A stretch of DNA of 9,638 nt, from assembly GCA_955652025.1 (NCBI GenBank), contig CATPAO010000260.1:1-9638 (forward strand), read 5' to 3'. The stretch comes from Casimicrobiaceae bacterium. GTDB taxonomy: Bacteria; Pseudomonadota; Gammaproteobacteria; Burkholderiales; Casimicrobiaceae. Position 1 is the first letter of the stretch. Each line of letters opens with the position of its first letter. This document shows, one piece after another, positions 1 through 6,748 of this stretch. Below the pieces are notes generated by a model. It was given only the letters and a program-made list of their open reading frames with translations. It made no database searches and had not been told where the DNA came from. Position numbers and translations under genes: made by a program.

Positions 1-843
1 CACCGGATGACGTTCGCCGGGCACGATCTGCGGGGAATCTCCGACAAGGACCGGCGCGCGCTCGTCGGCAAGGACATCGCGATGATCTTCCAGGATCCGC
101 TCGCGAGCCTCGACCCGTGTTACACGGTCGCCTATCAGCTGATGGAAGCGCTGTCCGTCCACGGCACGCCGCGCGAACGGGCGAGCCGCGCCGTGCGCCG
201 CGCACGCGCGCTCGAGCTGCTGCAACAAGTCGAGATTCCCGGCGCGGCGGCGCGGCTGGATGCGTTTCCACACCAGCTTTCCGGCGGCATGGCGCAGCGC
301 GTGATGATTGCGATGGCGATCGCTTGCGCACCGCGGCTACTGATCGCCGACGAGCCGACGACCGCGCTCGACGTCACCGTGCAGGCGCAGGTCCTCGACT
401 TGCTCGTGCGGCTGCAGCGCGAGCAGGGCATGGCGTTGATCCTGATCACGCACGACCTTGCTGTCGTCGCCGAAACCGCGCATCGCGTCGTCGTGATGTA
501 TGCGGGCCAACAGGTCGAGACGGGAGCGTTGCCCGACATCTTCGAGCATCCCAAGCACCCCTACACGCAGGCACTGCTGGCGGCACTCCCCGAGAACAAC
601 CGCGAACGCGCGCGCCTGCAGGCGATCCCCGGGGTCGTGCCCGGCGCTTTCGATCGGCCGAGCGGATGCTTGCTGTCGCCGCGTTGTCCGTATGCGGTCC
701 CGCGCTGCCATCGCGAGCAACCGGCGTTGGCGGGGATGCCCGGCCGGCTCGCGCGTTGCCATTTCCCGCTCGATGCGCGCGGAGAGCCTACCGGCGGTTG
801 GCGGGCCGAGAATCGTACGTCTCCCGCGGCGGCGGCCCCATGA
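1..843 (+). CDS. dppD: DppD-like peptide ABC transporter ATPase, 5' truncated
   Basis: This is one of the two nucleotide-binding subunits of an Opp/Dpp-type importer; it hydrolyses ATP at the inner face of the membrane to drive uptake of di- or oligopeptides. The window begins inside the gene (frame 1, no start visible), so the Walker A region, normally within the first 75 or so residues, is missing. Counting from the Met codon at position 7, one sees the Q-loop (FQDP, Q29), the ABC signature LSGGMAQR (91-98), Walker B ending in D115-E116, and the switch His in THDL (H149). The C-terminal oligopeptide-transporter extension carries the HPYT motif (184-187) and four cysteines (221, 227, 234, 251). 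The motif after the Q-loop (SLDPCYTV) resembles DppD rather than OppD. The TGA at 841-843 overlaps the downstream ATG (ATGA), which suggests translational coupling with its partner ATPase. The family is certain; the substrate is not. Confidence 0.93.
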   Translation, partial: HRMTFAGHDLRGISDKDRRALVGKDIAMIFQDPLASLDPCYTVAYQLMEALSVHGTPRERASRAVRRARALELLQQVEIPGAAARLDAFPHQLSGGMAQRVMIAMAIACAPRLLIADEPTTALDVTVQAQVLDLLVRLQREQGMALILITHDLAVVAETAHRVVVMYAGQQVETGALPDIFEHPKHPYTQALLAALPENNRERARLQAIPGVVPGAFDRPSGCLLSPRCPYAVPRCHREQPALAGMPGRLARCHFPLDARGEPTGGWRAENRTSPAAAAP

Positions 844-923
844 GCACCGCCGGGCCGTCGCAAGGTGCGAATGGGTCCCCCGGGGGCAGCGCAGCGGCGA
901 CAGCCGCAAGCGTGGGGGTCCAA
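840..923 (+). repeat. Dispersed repeat copy A, inside coding sequence
   Basis: About 84 bases that align, with a few gaps and substitutions, to 4161-4239. The shared blocks are ATGA followed by CCGCCGGGCC, a C-run/G-run palindrome (877-886 here), CGCAGCGGCG (890-899) and CCGCAAGCGTGGGG. From memory, similar GC-rich elements occur in many copies in Burkholderiales genomes; this was not checked. This copy contains the stop of the DppD-like gene and the annotated start of the DppF-like gene, and it is open in the DppF frame. Confidence 0.75.
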
Positions 924-1898
924 CCCGCCGATACCCCACTGCTCGAAGCGCGCGATTTGGCGCGCCATTACGCGGTATCGCGCGGATGGTTTCAGCCCAA
1001 AGGCAACGTGCGTGCGCTCGACGGCGTCACATTCACGTTACGCGAAGGCGCGACCTTGGCCGTGGTCGGCGAGTCGGGTTGCGGCAAATCCACGCTCGCG
1101 CGCCAGGTCACGATGATCGAGCGGCCAACGTCCGGCACGTTGCTGCTCGACGGCAACGACGTCGCGCATGCCGACGCCGCCGCCCGTCGACGTTTGCGGC
1201 CGCGCGTGCAGATGGTGTTCCAGAATCCGTATGCATCGCTCAATCCGCGCAAGACGGTCGGCGCGCTGCTCGAGGAGCCGCTCGCGATCAACGGCACGTC
1301 GCGCGGACCGGCGCGGCGCGAAGCCGGTCTCGCGATGCTCGCCAAAGTCGGCCTGCGGCCCGAGCACTACCGCCGCTACCCGCACATGTTCTCGGGGGGC
1401 CAACGGCAACGTATCGCCGTCGCGCGCGCGCTGATGCTGCAGCCGCGCCTCGTCGTCGCCGACGAGCCGGTGTCGGCGCTCGACGTATCGATCCAGGCGC
1501 AGGTGCTCAACCTGCTGATGGACCTGCAACAAGACCTCGGGATCGCCTACCTGTTCATCGCGCACAATCTGCAAGTCGTTCGGCACATCGCCGACGACAT
1601 CATCGTTATGTACTTGGGCCGTATCGTCGAATACGGTCCCAAGGCCGACATTTTTGCGCGACCGGCGCATCCGTACACACGGGCGCTCCTGGCGAGCACG
1701 CCGTCGCTCGCCGCGGCGAAGCGCCGCGTTCGCGCGCCGCTGGTGGGCGAGTTGCCGTCGCCGCTCGATCCGCCGTCGGGTTGCGCGTTCCACAAACGCT
1801 GCCCGCATGCGATCGCGCGCTGCGCGGTCGACGTGCCGCCGTTGTCGGCGTTCCGCGGCGTCAAAGTGGCCTGCATCCGCGCGGCGGAACTGAATTAG
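840..1898 (+). CDS. dppF: DppF-like peptide ABC transporter ATPase
   Basis: Second ATPase of the upstream Opp/Dpp importer, 352 residues from the ATG at 840, expected to pair with the preceding DppD-like subunit. The motifs are complete: Walker [10 protein letters not shown] (77-85), Q-loop Q128 (FQNP), signature FSGGQRQR (184-191), Walker B D208-E209 and switch H242 (AHNL). The C-terminal HPYT region is followed by Cys 315, 321, 328 and 345. Family members usually begin a few residues before the 'LLEARDL' segment, which is residue 34 here. The first 30 or so residues (Ala, Gly, Ser-rich) are encoded by a dispersed repeat (840-923). The true start may therefore be the in-frame GTG at 912, or the extension may be real; neither start has a convincing ribosome binding site. 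The TAG stop at 1896-1898 lies inside the next repeat, so the C-terminus may also have been trimmed or altered. Confidence 0.93.
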   Translation: MSTAGPSQGANGSPGGSAAATAASVGVQPADTPLLEARDLARHYAVSRGWFQPKGNVRALDGVTFTLREGATLAVVGESGCGKSTLARQVTMIERPTSGTLLLDGNDVAHADAAARRRLRPRVQMVFQNPYASLNPRKTVGALLEEPLAINGTSRGPARREAGLAMLAKVGLRPEHYRRYPHMFSGGQRQRIAVARALMLQPRLVVADEPVSALDVSIQAQVLNLLMDLQQDLGIAYLFIAHNLQVVRHIADDIIVMYLGRIVEYGPKADIFARPAHPYTRALLASTPSLAAAKRRVRAPLVGELPSPLDPPSGCAFHKRCPHAIARCAVDVPPLSAFRGVKVACIRAAELN

Positions 1899-1972
1899 GG
1901 CCAGAGACGACTTGCGCAATCAGGCCTGATAAGCTTCTCAAACTATGGGCTTAAGTCGTCTCTGACCCCAAT
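1894..1972. repeat. Imperfect long inverted repeat, REP/MITE-like element
   Basis: The left arm 1894-1913 and right arm 1953-1972 are inverted copies matching at 18 of 20 positions, with a shared core CAGAGACGACTT and an outer ATT-GGG edge. The 39-base centre holds a perfect 10-base palindrome (1920-1929, TCAGGCCTGA). No reading frame of use was seen. The arm resembles the GGGGTCAGAG-type termini I recall from repeats linked to REP-associated (Y1-type) transposases in proteobacteria; that link is recollection, not a search result. The left arm overlaps the TAG stop of the upstream ATPase gene, and the right arm ends three bases before the GTG of the permease gene. A transcript could fold into a strong hairpin here. 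There is no T-tract, so it is not a canonical terminator. Confidence 0.8.
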
Positions 1973-1975
1973 CAC

Positions 1976-2959
1976 GTGCTGGCCTTCATCCTGCGCCGGG
2001 TGCTGCAATCGGCCGTCGTTCTCGCGGTCGTCGCGTTCATCGCCTTCGGACTGTTCAACTTCACCGGCGACCCGATCGCGTTCATGGTGGGTCAGGATGC
2101 GACCACTGAGGAAAAGGCGGAACTGCGCGCAGCACTTGGGCTCGACCAGCCGTTCTACGTGCAGTTCTCGCGTTTCGTCGGCAATGCGTTGCATGGCGAG
2201 TTCGGCCGCTCGCTCCGCCAGGCGCGGCAGGTGTCGACGCTGCTCAAGGAGCGGCTGCCGGCGACACTCGAGCTGTCCTTCGTCGCCGCGCTGCTGGCGC
2301 TGTTCATCGGCATTCCGCTCGGCGTCCACACGGCGCTCAAACGCGATTCGTGGAGCGCCAATCTGTTGCTCGCCGCGTCGCTGATCGGCGTCAGCCTGCC
2401 GACGTTCCTGATCGGCATCCTGCTGATCCTCGTCTTCGCGGTCTATCTCGGCTGGCTGCCATCGTTCGGTCGCGGCGACACCGTCGCGCTCGGCTGGTGG
2501 ACCACCGGCCTCTTGACCGTGAGCGGGTTGAAGGCGCTGGTCCTGCCGTCGATCACCCTGTCGCTCTTCCAGATGACGCTGATCATGCGCCTCGTGCGCG
2601 CGGAGATGCTCGAAGTGTTACGCACCGACTACATCAAGTTCGCGCGCGCTCGCGGCCTCACCGACCGCGCGATCAACTTCGGCCACGCGCTCAAGAACAC
2701 GCTGGTGCCCGTCATCACGATCACGGGTCTGCAGCTCGGCGCGATCATCGCGTTCGCGATCGTCACCGAAACCGTTTTCCAGTGGCCGGGCATGGGCTTC
2801 CTGTTCATCCAGGCGGTGAACTTCGCGGACATTCCCGTGATGGCCGCGTACCTGTGCTTCATCGCGCTGATATTCGTGCTGATCAACCTGATCGTCGATC
2901 TGCTCTATTACGCCGTCGACCCGCGTCTGCGCATCGAGCGCCTCGCGACGGCGCATTGA
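1976..2959 (+). CDS. DppB-like peptide ABC transporter permease
   Basis: Inner-membrane subunit of a binding-protein-dependent importer of the DppB/OppB family, 327 residues from a GTG start. The start fits because the protein opens with MLAFILRR and then a hydrophobic segment (about 9-29), as family members do. Further membrane segments are visible near 98-120, 129-160, 187-208, 246-268 and 286-312. The ATPase-contacting EAA loop is at about 216-242 (TDYIKFARARGL, then HALKNT), and the protein ends with the usual DPRLR (315-319). There is no ribosome binding site because the inverted repeat occupies the leader up to base 1972. This opens the second transporter of the window, whose partner permease is the gene at 5380-6330. 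Its TGA lies 17 bases before the start of the M20 gene. Confidence 0.93.
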   Translation: MLAFILRRVLQSAVVLAVVAFIAFGLFNFTGDPIAFMVGQDATTEEKAELRAALGLDQPFYVQFSRFVGNALHGEFGRSLRQARQVSTLLKERLPATLELSFVAALLALFIGIPLGVHTALKRDSWSANLLLAASLIGVSLPTFLIGILLILVFAVYLGWLPSFGRGDTVALGWWTTGLLTVSGLKALVLPSITLSLFQMTLIMRLVRAEMLEVLRTDYIKFARARGLTDRAINFGHALKNTLVPVITITGLQLGAIIAFAIVTETVFQWPGMGFLFIQAVNFADIPVMAAYLCFIALIFVLINLIVDLLYYAVDPRLRIERLATAH

Positions 2960-2966
2960 TGCTCCA

Positions 2967-2973
2967 AGAAGGA
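2967..2973 (+). promoter_or_regulatory. Ribosome binding site deciding the M20 gene start
   Basis: A strong purine-rich AAGAAGGA stretch ends at 2973, three bases before the ATG at 2977. An in-frame ATG at 2959 overlaps the permease stop codon but has no such site, so 2977 is preferred. Confidence 0.75.
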
Positions 2974-2976
2974 CGA

Positions 2977-4164
2977 ATGAAGAACGCCGTCGACCACATT
3001 CGCGTCTGGCACGAGGAATTTACGAAGGTGCGGCGCGATCTCCACGCGCACCCCGAGCTCGGCTTCGAAGAACATCGAACCGCACGCGTCGTGTGCGACC
3101 GGTTGACGGCGCTCGGCATCGAACACCACAGCGGCATCGGCCGCACCGGGATCGTCGCCGTCGTGCCGGGAATGAAATCGACGAGCGGGCGATCGATCGG
3201 ACTTCGCGCGGACATGGACGCGCTCCCGATGCAGGAAGAAAACGAGTTCGCGCACAAGTCGCGCTACGATGGGCGGATGCACGGCTGCGGTCACGACGGT
3301 CACACGACGATGCTGCTCGCCGCCGCGCGCTACTTGCACGAGACGCGCAATTTCGACGGCATTGCGTACCTGATCTTCCAGCCCGGCGAAGAAGGCTACG
3401 CGGGCGCGAAGGCGATGATCGAGGACGGACTGTTCGAGCGGTTTCCCGCCGAACGTGTCTACGCGTTGCATAATTGGCCTGGACTGCCGCCGGGCAAGAT
3501 CGGCATCACGCAAGGTGCCGCGATGGCAGCGGCCGATCGGATCGAAATCACGATCGACGGCCGCGGTGGCCACGGCGCACATCCGCATGCGGCGATCGAT
3601 CCGGTGCTGGTGGCCGGGCACATCATCGTCGCGGCGCAGTCGATCGTGAGCCGCAACGTGAGCCCGGTCGACACCGCGGTGGTCAGCCTGTGCGCGATGC
3701 AGGCGGGTAATCCCGGCGCGATGAGCGTCATTCCGGCGCACGCGAAGCTCGTCGGCACGGTGCGGACATTCCTCCCGGCGACGCAGGACATGATCGAGCG
3801 GCGGTTGAACGAAATGATTCCGTCGATCGCGGCGGCGTTCGGCGCGAAGGCGACGCTCAAGTACGAACGCGTCTATCCGGCGACGATCAACCACGACGCC
3901 GACGCGGCGTTCGCGATGCGGGTCGCCGAAAAGCTGGTCGGGCCGGACAACGTCGCACGCAATCTCGATCCGTCGATGGGATCGGAGGACTTTGCGTTCA
4001 TGTTGCAGGCGCGGCCCGGCGCGTTCGCGCGCCTCGGGCAGGGCGGCGCGGACGGGGGTTGCTTCCTGCACAACAGCACGTACGATTTCAACGATGCCGT
4101 GATACCGCTCGGCGCCGGCTACCTGGCATCCCTCGCGGAGCAGGCGATGCCGCTTGCGCCATGA
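2977..4164 (+). CDS. M20D family metallo-amidohydrolase (hippurate hydrolase-like)
   Basis: A predicted cytoplasmic two-metal hydrolase of 395 residues, the usual length for the M20D group (hippurate hydrolase, N-acyl amino acid amidohydrolase, aminobenzoyl-glutamate hydrolase). It has no signal peptide. The catalytic domain shows RADMDALP (77-84), the metal-binding GCGHDGH (103-109; C104, H106), the catalytic and metal-binding EE pair (E138-E139), H165 in the HNWP motif, and the late metal ligand H365 (CFLHN). The dimerisation domain lies at about 185-295 and includes the GGHGAHPH segment. Members cleave an amide bond to release a free amino acid from an acylated or peptide-like substrate; the precise substrate cannot be read from the sequence. 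Its place between the two permease genes suggests it acts on the imported compound. The stop codon lies in the first bases of repeat copy B. Confidence 0.92.
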   Translation: MKNAVDHIRVWHEEFTKVRRDLHAHPELGFEEHRTARVVCDRLTALGIEHHSGIGRTGIVAVVPGMKSTSGRSIGLRADMDALPMQEENEFAHKSRYDGRMHGCGHDGHTTMLLAAARYLHETRNFDGIAYLIFQPGEEGYAGAKAMIEDGLFERFPAERVYALHNWPGLPPGKIGITQGAAMAAADRIEITIDGRGGHGAHPHAAIDPVLVAGHIIVAAQSIVSRNVSPVDTAVVSLCAMQAGNPGAMSVIPAHAKLVGTVRTFLPATQDMIERRLNEMIPSIAAAFGAKATLKYERVYPATINHDADAAFAMRVAEKLVGPDNVARNLDPSMGSEDFAFMLQARPGAFARLGQGGADGGCFLHNSTYDFNDAVIPLGAGYLASLAEQAMPLAP

Positions 4165-4239
4165 ACGCCGCCGGGCCAAGGCGCGGGTGCCTCCCCCTGA
4201 GGGCAACGCAGCGGCGCTAACCGCAAGCGTGGGGCCCAA
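4161..4239 (+). repeat. Dispersed repeat copy B, intergenic
   Basis: Second copy of the element at 840-923. It carries the same ATGA...CCGCCGGGCC opening, a shortened C-run/G-run hairpin (4194-4203), CGCAGCGGCG and CCGCAAGCGTGGGG. It starts at the M20 stop codon and fills most of the 115-base gap before the next gene. Translated from the ATG at 4161, it reads only 19 codons before a TAA, so it is not a gene. Confidence 0.75.
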
Positions 4240-4279
4240 TGAGCCGAATTGAACGACCGCGTCACCGGAGACAAGCAGA

Positions 4280-5383
4280 GTGCTGAACGGACCCGATGTG
4301 ATCGCCGCATTCTCGCCGACCTACGCCGAGGCGCGCGCCAAGTTCCTCGCCGCTGCCCATGCCCGCGGGCTGACGGTCGAAAGTCACGTTCACCCGTCGG
4401 CGCGCGGCGCCGCCGCGGAGGAACTCGCCTGCGACATCGCGATCCTCGGCCGCGGCGACGCGCCTTCGCTCGTGTATCTCGTGTCCGGAACCCACGGCGC
4501 GGAGGGCTTCTGTGGCGCCGGCATCCAAGTCGCGCTCCTGAACGACTCGGATTTTGTCTCGGCCGTCGAGCGTGGCGACGTTGCTGTCCTGTTTCATCAC
4601 GCGCTCAATCCCTACGGCTTCTCGCATTTGCGGCGAACCAACGAAGACAACGTCGACTTGAACCGCAATTTTCGCGACTTCCGTACGCCGCCGCCGCGCA
4701 ACGACGCCTACGCGGAAGTGCACGACTTCATGGTGCCTGCGACGTGGCCGCCAACGGCGGAGAACGAGGCGCGAATGGGCGCGTACGTCGCGGCGCGCGG
4801 GATGGCGGCGTTGCAGCAGGCGGTCAGCGCCGGACAATGCGATCGCGCCGATGGGTTGTTCTACGGCGGCGTGCGACCCGCGTGGTCGAACGACGTGCTG
4901 CGTGTTGTGTTGCGACGTCACGTGGCGGGACGCCAGCGGCTGGCATGGCTCGACATTCACACCGCGCTTGGCCCGCGCGGTTACGCGGAAAAGATCTTCG
5001 GCGGCCCCGACGACGCCGCGATGCACGCTCGGGCAGCGGCGATCTGGGGCGCCGACATCACATCGTTTCACGACGGCTCGTCGACGTCGGCCAAGCTCAC
5101 CGGTGTCAACTTCAGCGCGGTGCTGGACGAATGTCCGGACGTGTCGTCGACCGGCATCGCGCTCGAGTACGGCACGCTGCCGCTTGCAATGACGCTGAAC
5201 GCGCTGCGCGCCGATCAATGGCTGGAGCTGCATCCGGAGCAGCCTGCCGCGACACGCGCCGCGATCAAACAGCAAGTCCGCGATGCGTTCTACTGCGATG
5301 CCGACGACTGGAAGGGCATGGTCTTCGGGCAGGCGCGGACGGCGATGGTGCAGGCACTGAAAGGGCTGGCAGCAGCGCGATGA
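4280..5383 (+). CDS. DUF2817 family M14-like metallopeptidase/deacylase
   Basis: A 367-residue protein of the DUF2817 family, which is related to M14 zinc carboxypeptidases and succinylglutamate desuccinylase/aspartoacylase-type enzymes. The expected active-site pattern is present: HxxE in SGTHGAEG (H72, E75) as the first two zinc ligands, DLNRNF (N128, R129) as the substrate-carboxylate contact, LDIHTALG (H227) as the third zinc ligand, and ALEYGT (E296) as the likely catalytic base. No signal peptide or membrane segment is visible, so it is probably cytoplasmic. The GTG start at 4280 has a GGAG at 4267-4270, nine bases upstream. The TGA overlaps the permease ATG (ATGA), which ties it to the transporter operon. 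I infer a carboxypeptidase or deacylase step on the imported compound, complementary to the M20 enzyme. Its exact reaction is unknown. Confidence 0.85.
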   Translation: MLNGPDVIAAFSPTYAEARAKFLAAAHARGLTVESHVHPSARGAAAEELACDIAILGRGDAPSLVYLVSGTHGAEGFCGAGIQVALLNDSDFVSAVERGDVAVLFHHALNPYGFSHLRRTNEDNVDLNRNFRDFRTPPPRNDAYAEVHDFMVPATWPPTAENEARMGAYVAARGMAALQQAVSAGQCDRADGLFYGGVRPAWSNDVLRVVLRRHVAGRQRLAWLDIHTALGPRGYAEKIFGGPDDAAMHARAAAIWGADITSFHDGSSTSAKLTGVNFSAVLDECPDVSSTGIALEYGTLPLAMTLNALRADQWLELHPEQPAATRAAIKQQVRDAFYCDADDWKGMVFGQARTAMVQALKGLAAAR

Positions 5384-6330
5384 ACGAGACCAGCAGCGCG
5401 ACGCTTCCGCCGCCATCGCGCCACCGACTCGCGGCGTCGTGGGACAGCGATCTCGCGTACAACTTTCGGCGCTCGCCGGTCGCGCTCGTGTCGGGGGCGG
5501 TGCTGGCGTTATGCTTGGGCGCTGCGTTGTTCGCGCCGTGGGTCGCGCCGCACAATCCGTTCGATCTCACGACGTTGCATCTGCTGGATGCGCTATTGCC
5601 GCCGTCGTGGGATGCCGGCGGCAAGCCGGAGTATCTGCTCGGCACCGACGACCAAGGCCGCGACGTGCTCTCCGCGATCATGTTCGGGGCACGCATTTCG
5701 TTGCTGGTCGGCGTGGCCTCGGTCGCGCTCGCGGTCGTCGTGGGCGTCGGGCTCGGACTCTTGGCCGGCTATGTGGGCGGCCGGACCGATGCGTTCATCA
5801 TGCGGGTTGCCGACGTGCAGCTCTCGTTTCCGGCGATTCTCATCGCGCTCTTGATCGACGGTGTGGCGCGCGTGATGCTGCCGCGCGGCGCGCAGGACAA
5901 CGTCGCACTCGCGGTGCTGATCTTTGCGATCGGCGCATCGAATTGGGTGCAGTACGCGCGCACCGTGCGCGGGTCGACGATGGTGGAAAAGAGCAAGGAA
6001 TACGTGCAGGCGGCGCGGGTGATCGGCATCACGCCGCTCGGCATCATGCGGCGGCACCTGCTCCCCAATGTCCTCGGTCCGGTGCTGGTGCTGGCGACGA
6101 TCAATATCGCCACGGCGATCATCACCGAGGCGACGCTGTCGTTCCTCGGCGTCGGCGTCCCACCGACGCGGCCGTCGCTGGGGACGTTGATTCGCGTCGG
6201 CAACGATTTCCTGTTTTCAGGCGAATGGTGGATCACGATCTTTCCGGGTGCCGCGCTGGTGGTCATGGTGCTTGCGATCAATCTGCTCGGCGATTGGCTG
6301 CGCGATGCGCTAAATCCAAAATTGCGCTGA
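5380..6330 (+). CDS. DppC-like peptide ABC transporter permease
   Basis: Second inner-membrane permease (316 residues), the DppC/OppC-type partner of the DppB-like protein at 1976-2959. It has a cytoplasmic N-terminus with the short motif WDSDLAYNFRRSPVA (21-35) and a first membrane helix at about 35-54. The periplasmic segment contains HPLGTDDQGRDVLS-like residues (LLGTDDQGRDVLS, 86-98), diagnostic of this subfamily. Further helices lie near 106-131, 147-160, 176-190, 231-257 and 287-305. The EAA loop at about 207-230 reads EYVQAARVIG...HLLPN. It ends in DALNPKLR, the standard DppC terminus. The ATG overlaps the stop codon of the DUF2817 gene. The two permease genes of one transporter are thus separated by two hydrolase genes. 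Confidence 0.94.
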   Translation: MNETSSATLPPPSRHRLAASWDSDLAYNFRRSPVALVSGAVLALCLGAALFAPWVAPHNPFDLTTLHLLDALLPPSWDAGGKPEYLLGTDDQGRDVLSAIMFGARISLLVGVASVALAVVVGVGLGLLAGYVGGRTDAFIMRVADVQLSFPAILIALLIDGVARVMLPRGAQDNVALAVLIFAIGASNWVQYARTVRGSTMVEKSKEYVQAARVIGITPLGIMRRHLLPNVLGPVLVLATINIATAIITEATLSFLGVGVPPTRPSLGTLIRVGNDFLFSGEWWITIFPGAALVVMVLAINLLGDWLRDALNPKLR

Positions 6331-6338
6331 GGGGGAGG
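6331..6338 (+). promoter_or_regulatory. Strong ribosome binding site for the lipoprotein gene
   Basis: GGGGGAGG directly follows the permease stop codon and stands six bases before the ATG at 6345. It is the best Shine-Dalgarno match in the window and fixes this start. Confidence 0.8.
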
Positions 6339-6344
6339 CCAGTC

Positions 6345-6722
6345 ATGGGACTACGTACGATGGTCGCGGCAGTGCTCCTGGCTTCGCTCGCCGGTTGTCA
6401 AACATGGGGACCTACGTGGAGCGAGATCACCGGCACACGCCACAACCGCGCCATCGCCGATCGGTGGCAGGCGCGGATCGTCGCGGTCGGCAGTAACGCG
6501 GTATTCCAGACGCCGTACCGCGTTGCGCCGGGGACTTACCGAATCGGCGTCGAATCACCGCGCCATGACGCATTTGCCGGCACGATTCAGGAGATGACGC
6601 TCAACGTCGAGCCGTGCAAGCGGTATTACATCAACGTGCAGTTCGCGGGGCCGGTCGGTCCCGACTGGAGTCCGGTCGTCGACGACACGGAATCGATCGC
6701 TGGCTGCCAGGTCGGCGGATAA
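6345..6722 (+). CDS. Small predicted outer-membrane lipoprotein, unknown function
   Basis: A 125-residue protein with a clear lipoprotein signal: a short basic start (MGLRTM), a hydrophobic stretch (7-16) and the lipobox LAGC with the modified Cys at 18. The residue after Cys is Gln, not Asp, so sorting to the outer membrane is expected. The mature part is about 108 residues, with a VAPGTYRIGVESPRH segment (60-74) typical of small beta-sandwich or PEGA-like surface domains and two more cysteines (91 and 121) that could form a disulfide. I cannot name a family; similar Cys-Lys-Arg-Tyr-Tyr containing lipoproteins exist in Burkholderiales, from memory. It is not a solute-binding protein, being far too short. 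It lies 14 bases after the DppC-like gene and 26 bases before the next ATPase gene, so it is probably co-transcribed with the importer. Whether it takes part in uptake is unknown. Confidence 0.85.
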   Translation: MGLRTMVAAVLLASLAGCQTWGPTWSEITGTRHNRAIADRWQARIVAVGSNAVFQTPYRVAPGTYRIGVESPRHDAFAGTIQEMTLNVEPCKRYYINVQFAGPVGPDWSPVVDDTESIAGCQVGG

Positions 6723-6748
6723 CTCAGGCGCGGGATCGCGGAATCCCT

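Noticed and set aside
117..839. Long upstream extension of the DppF-like reading frame
   Set aside because: It overlaps the DppD-like gene in another frame and encodes arginine-rich sequence without ABC features. The frame is open only because of base composition.
1914..1952. Small gene or transposase remnant between the inverted arms
   Set aside because: Only 39 bases, no usable frame and no similarity that I can recognise; it is best seen as the core of a non-autonomous repeat.
2908..4239. Antisense open frame of 443 codons opposite the M20 gene
   Set aside because: The sense strand encodes a complete M20 enzyme with all metal ligands; the antisense product is arginine-rich and has no recognisable domain.
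4249..5379. Upstream extension of the DppC-like reading frame
   Set aside because: It overlaps the DUF2817 gene throughout. The ATG at 5380 gives a normal DppC length and an ATGA overlap.
4262..5416. Antisense open frame of 384 codons opposite the DUF2817 gene
   Set aside because: Same composition artefact; the sense frame has an intact M14-like active site and coupled neighbours.
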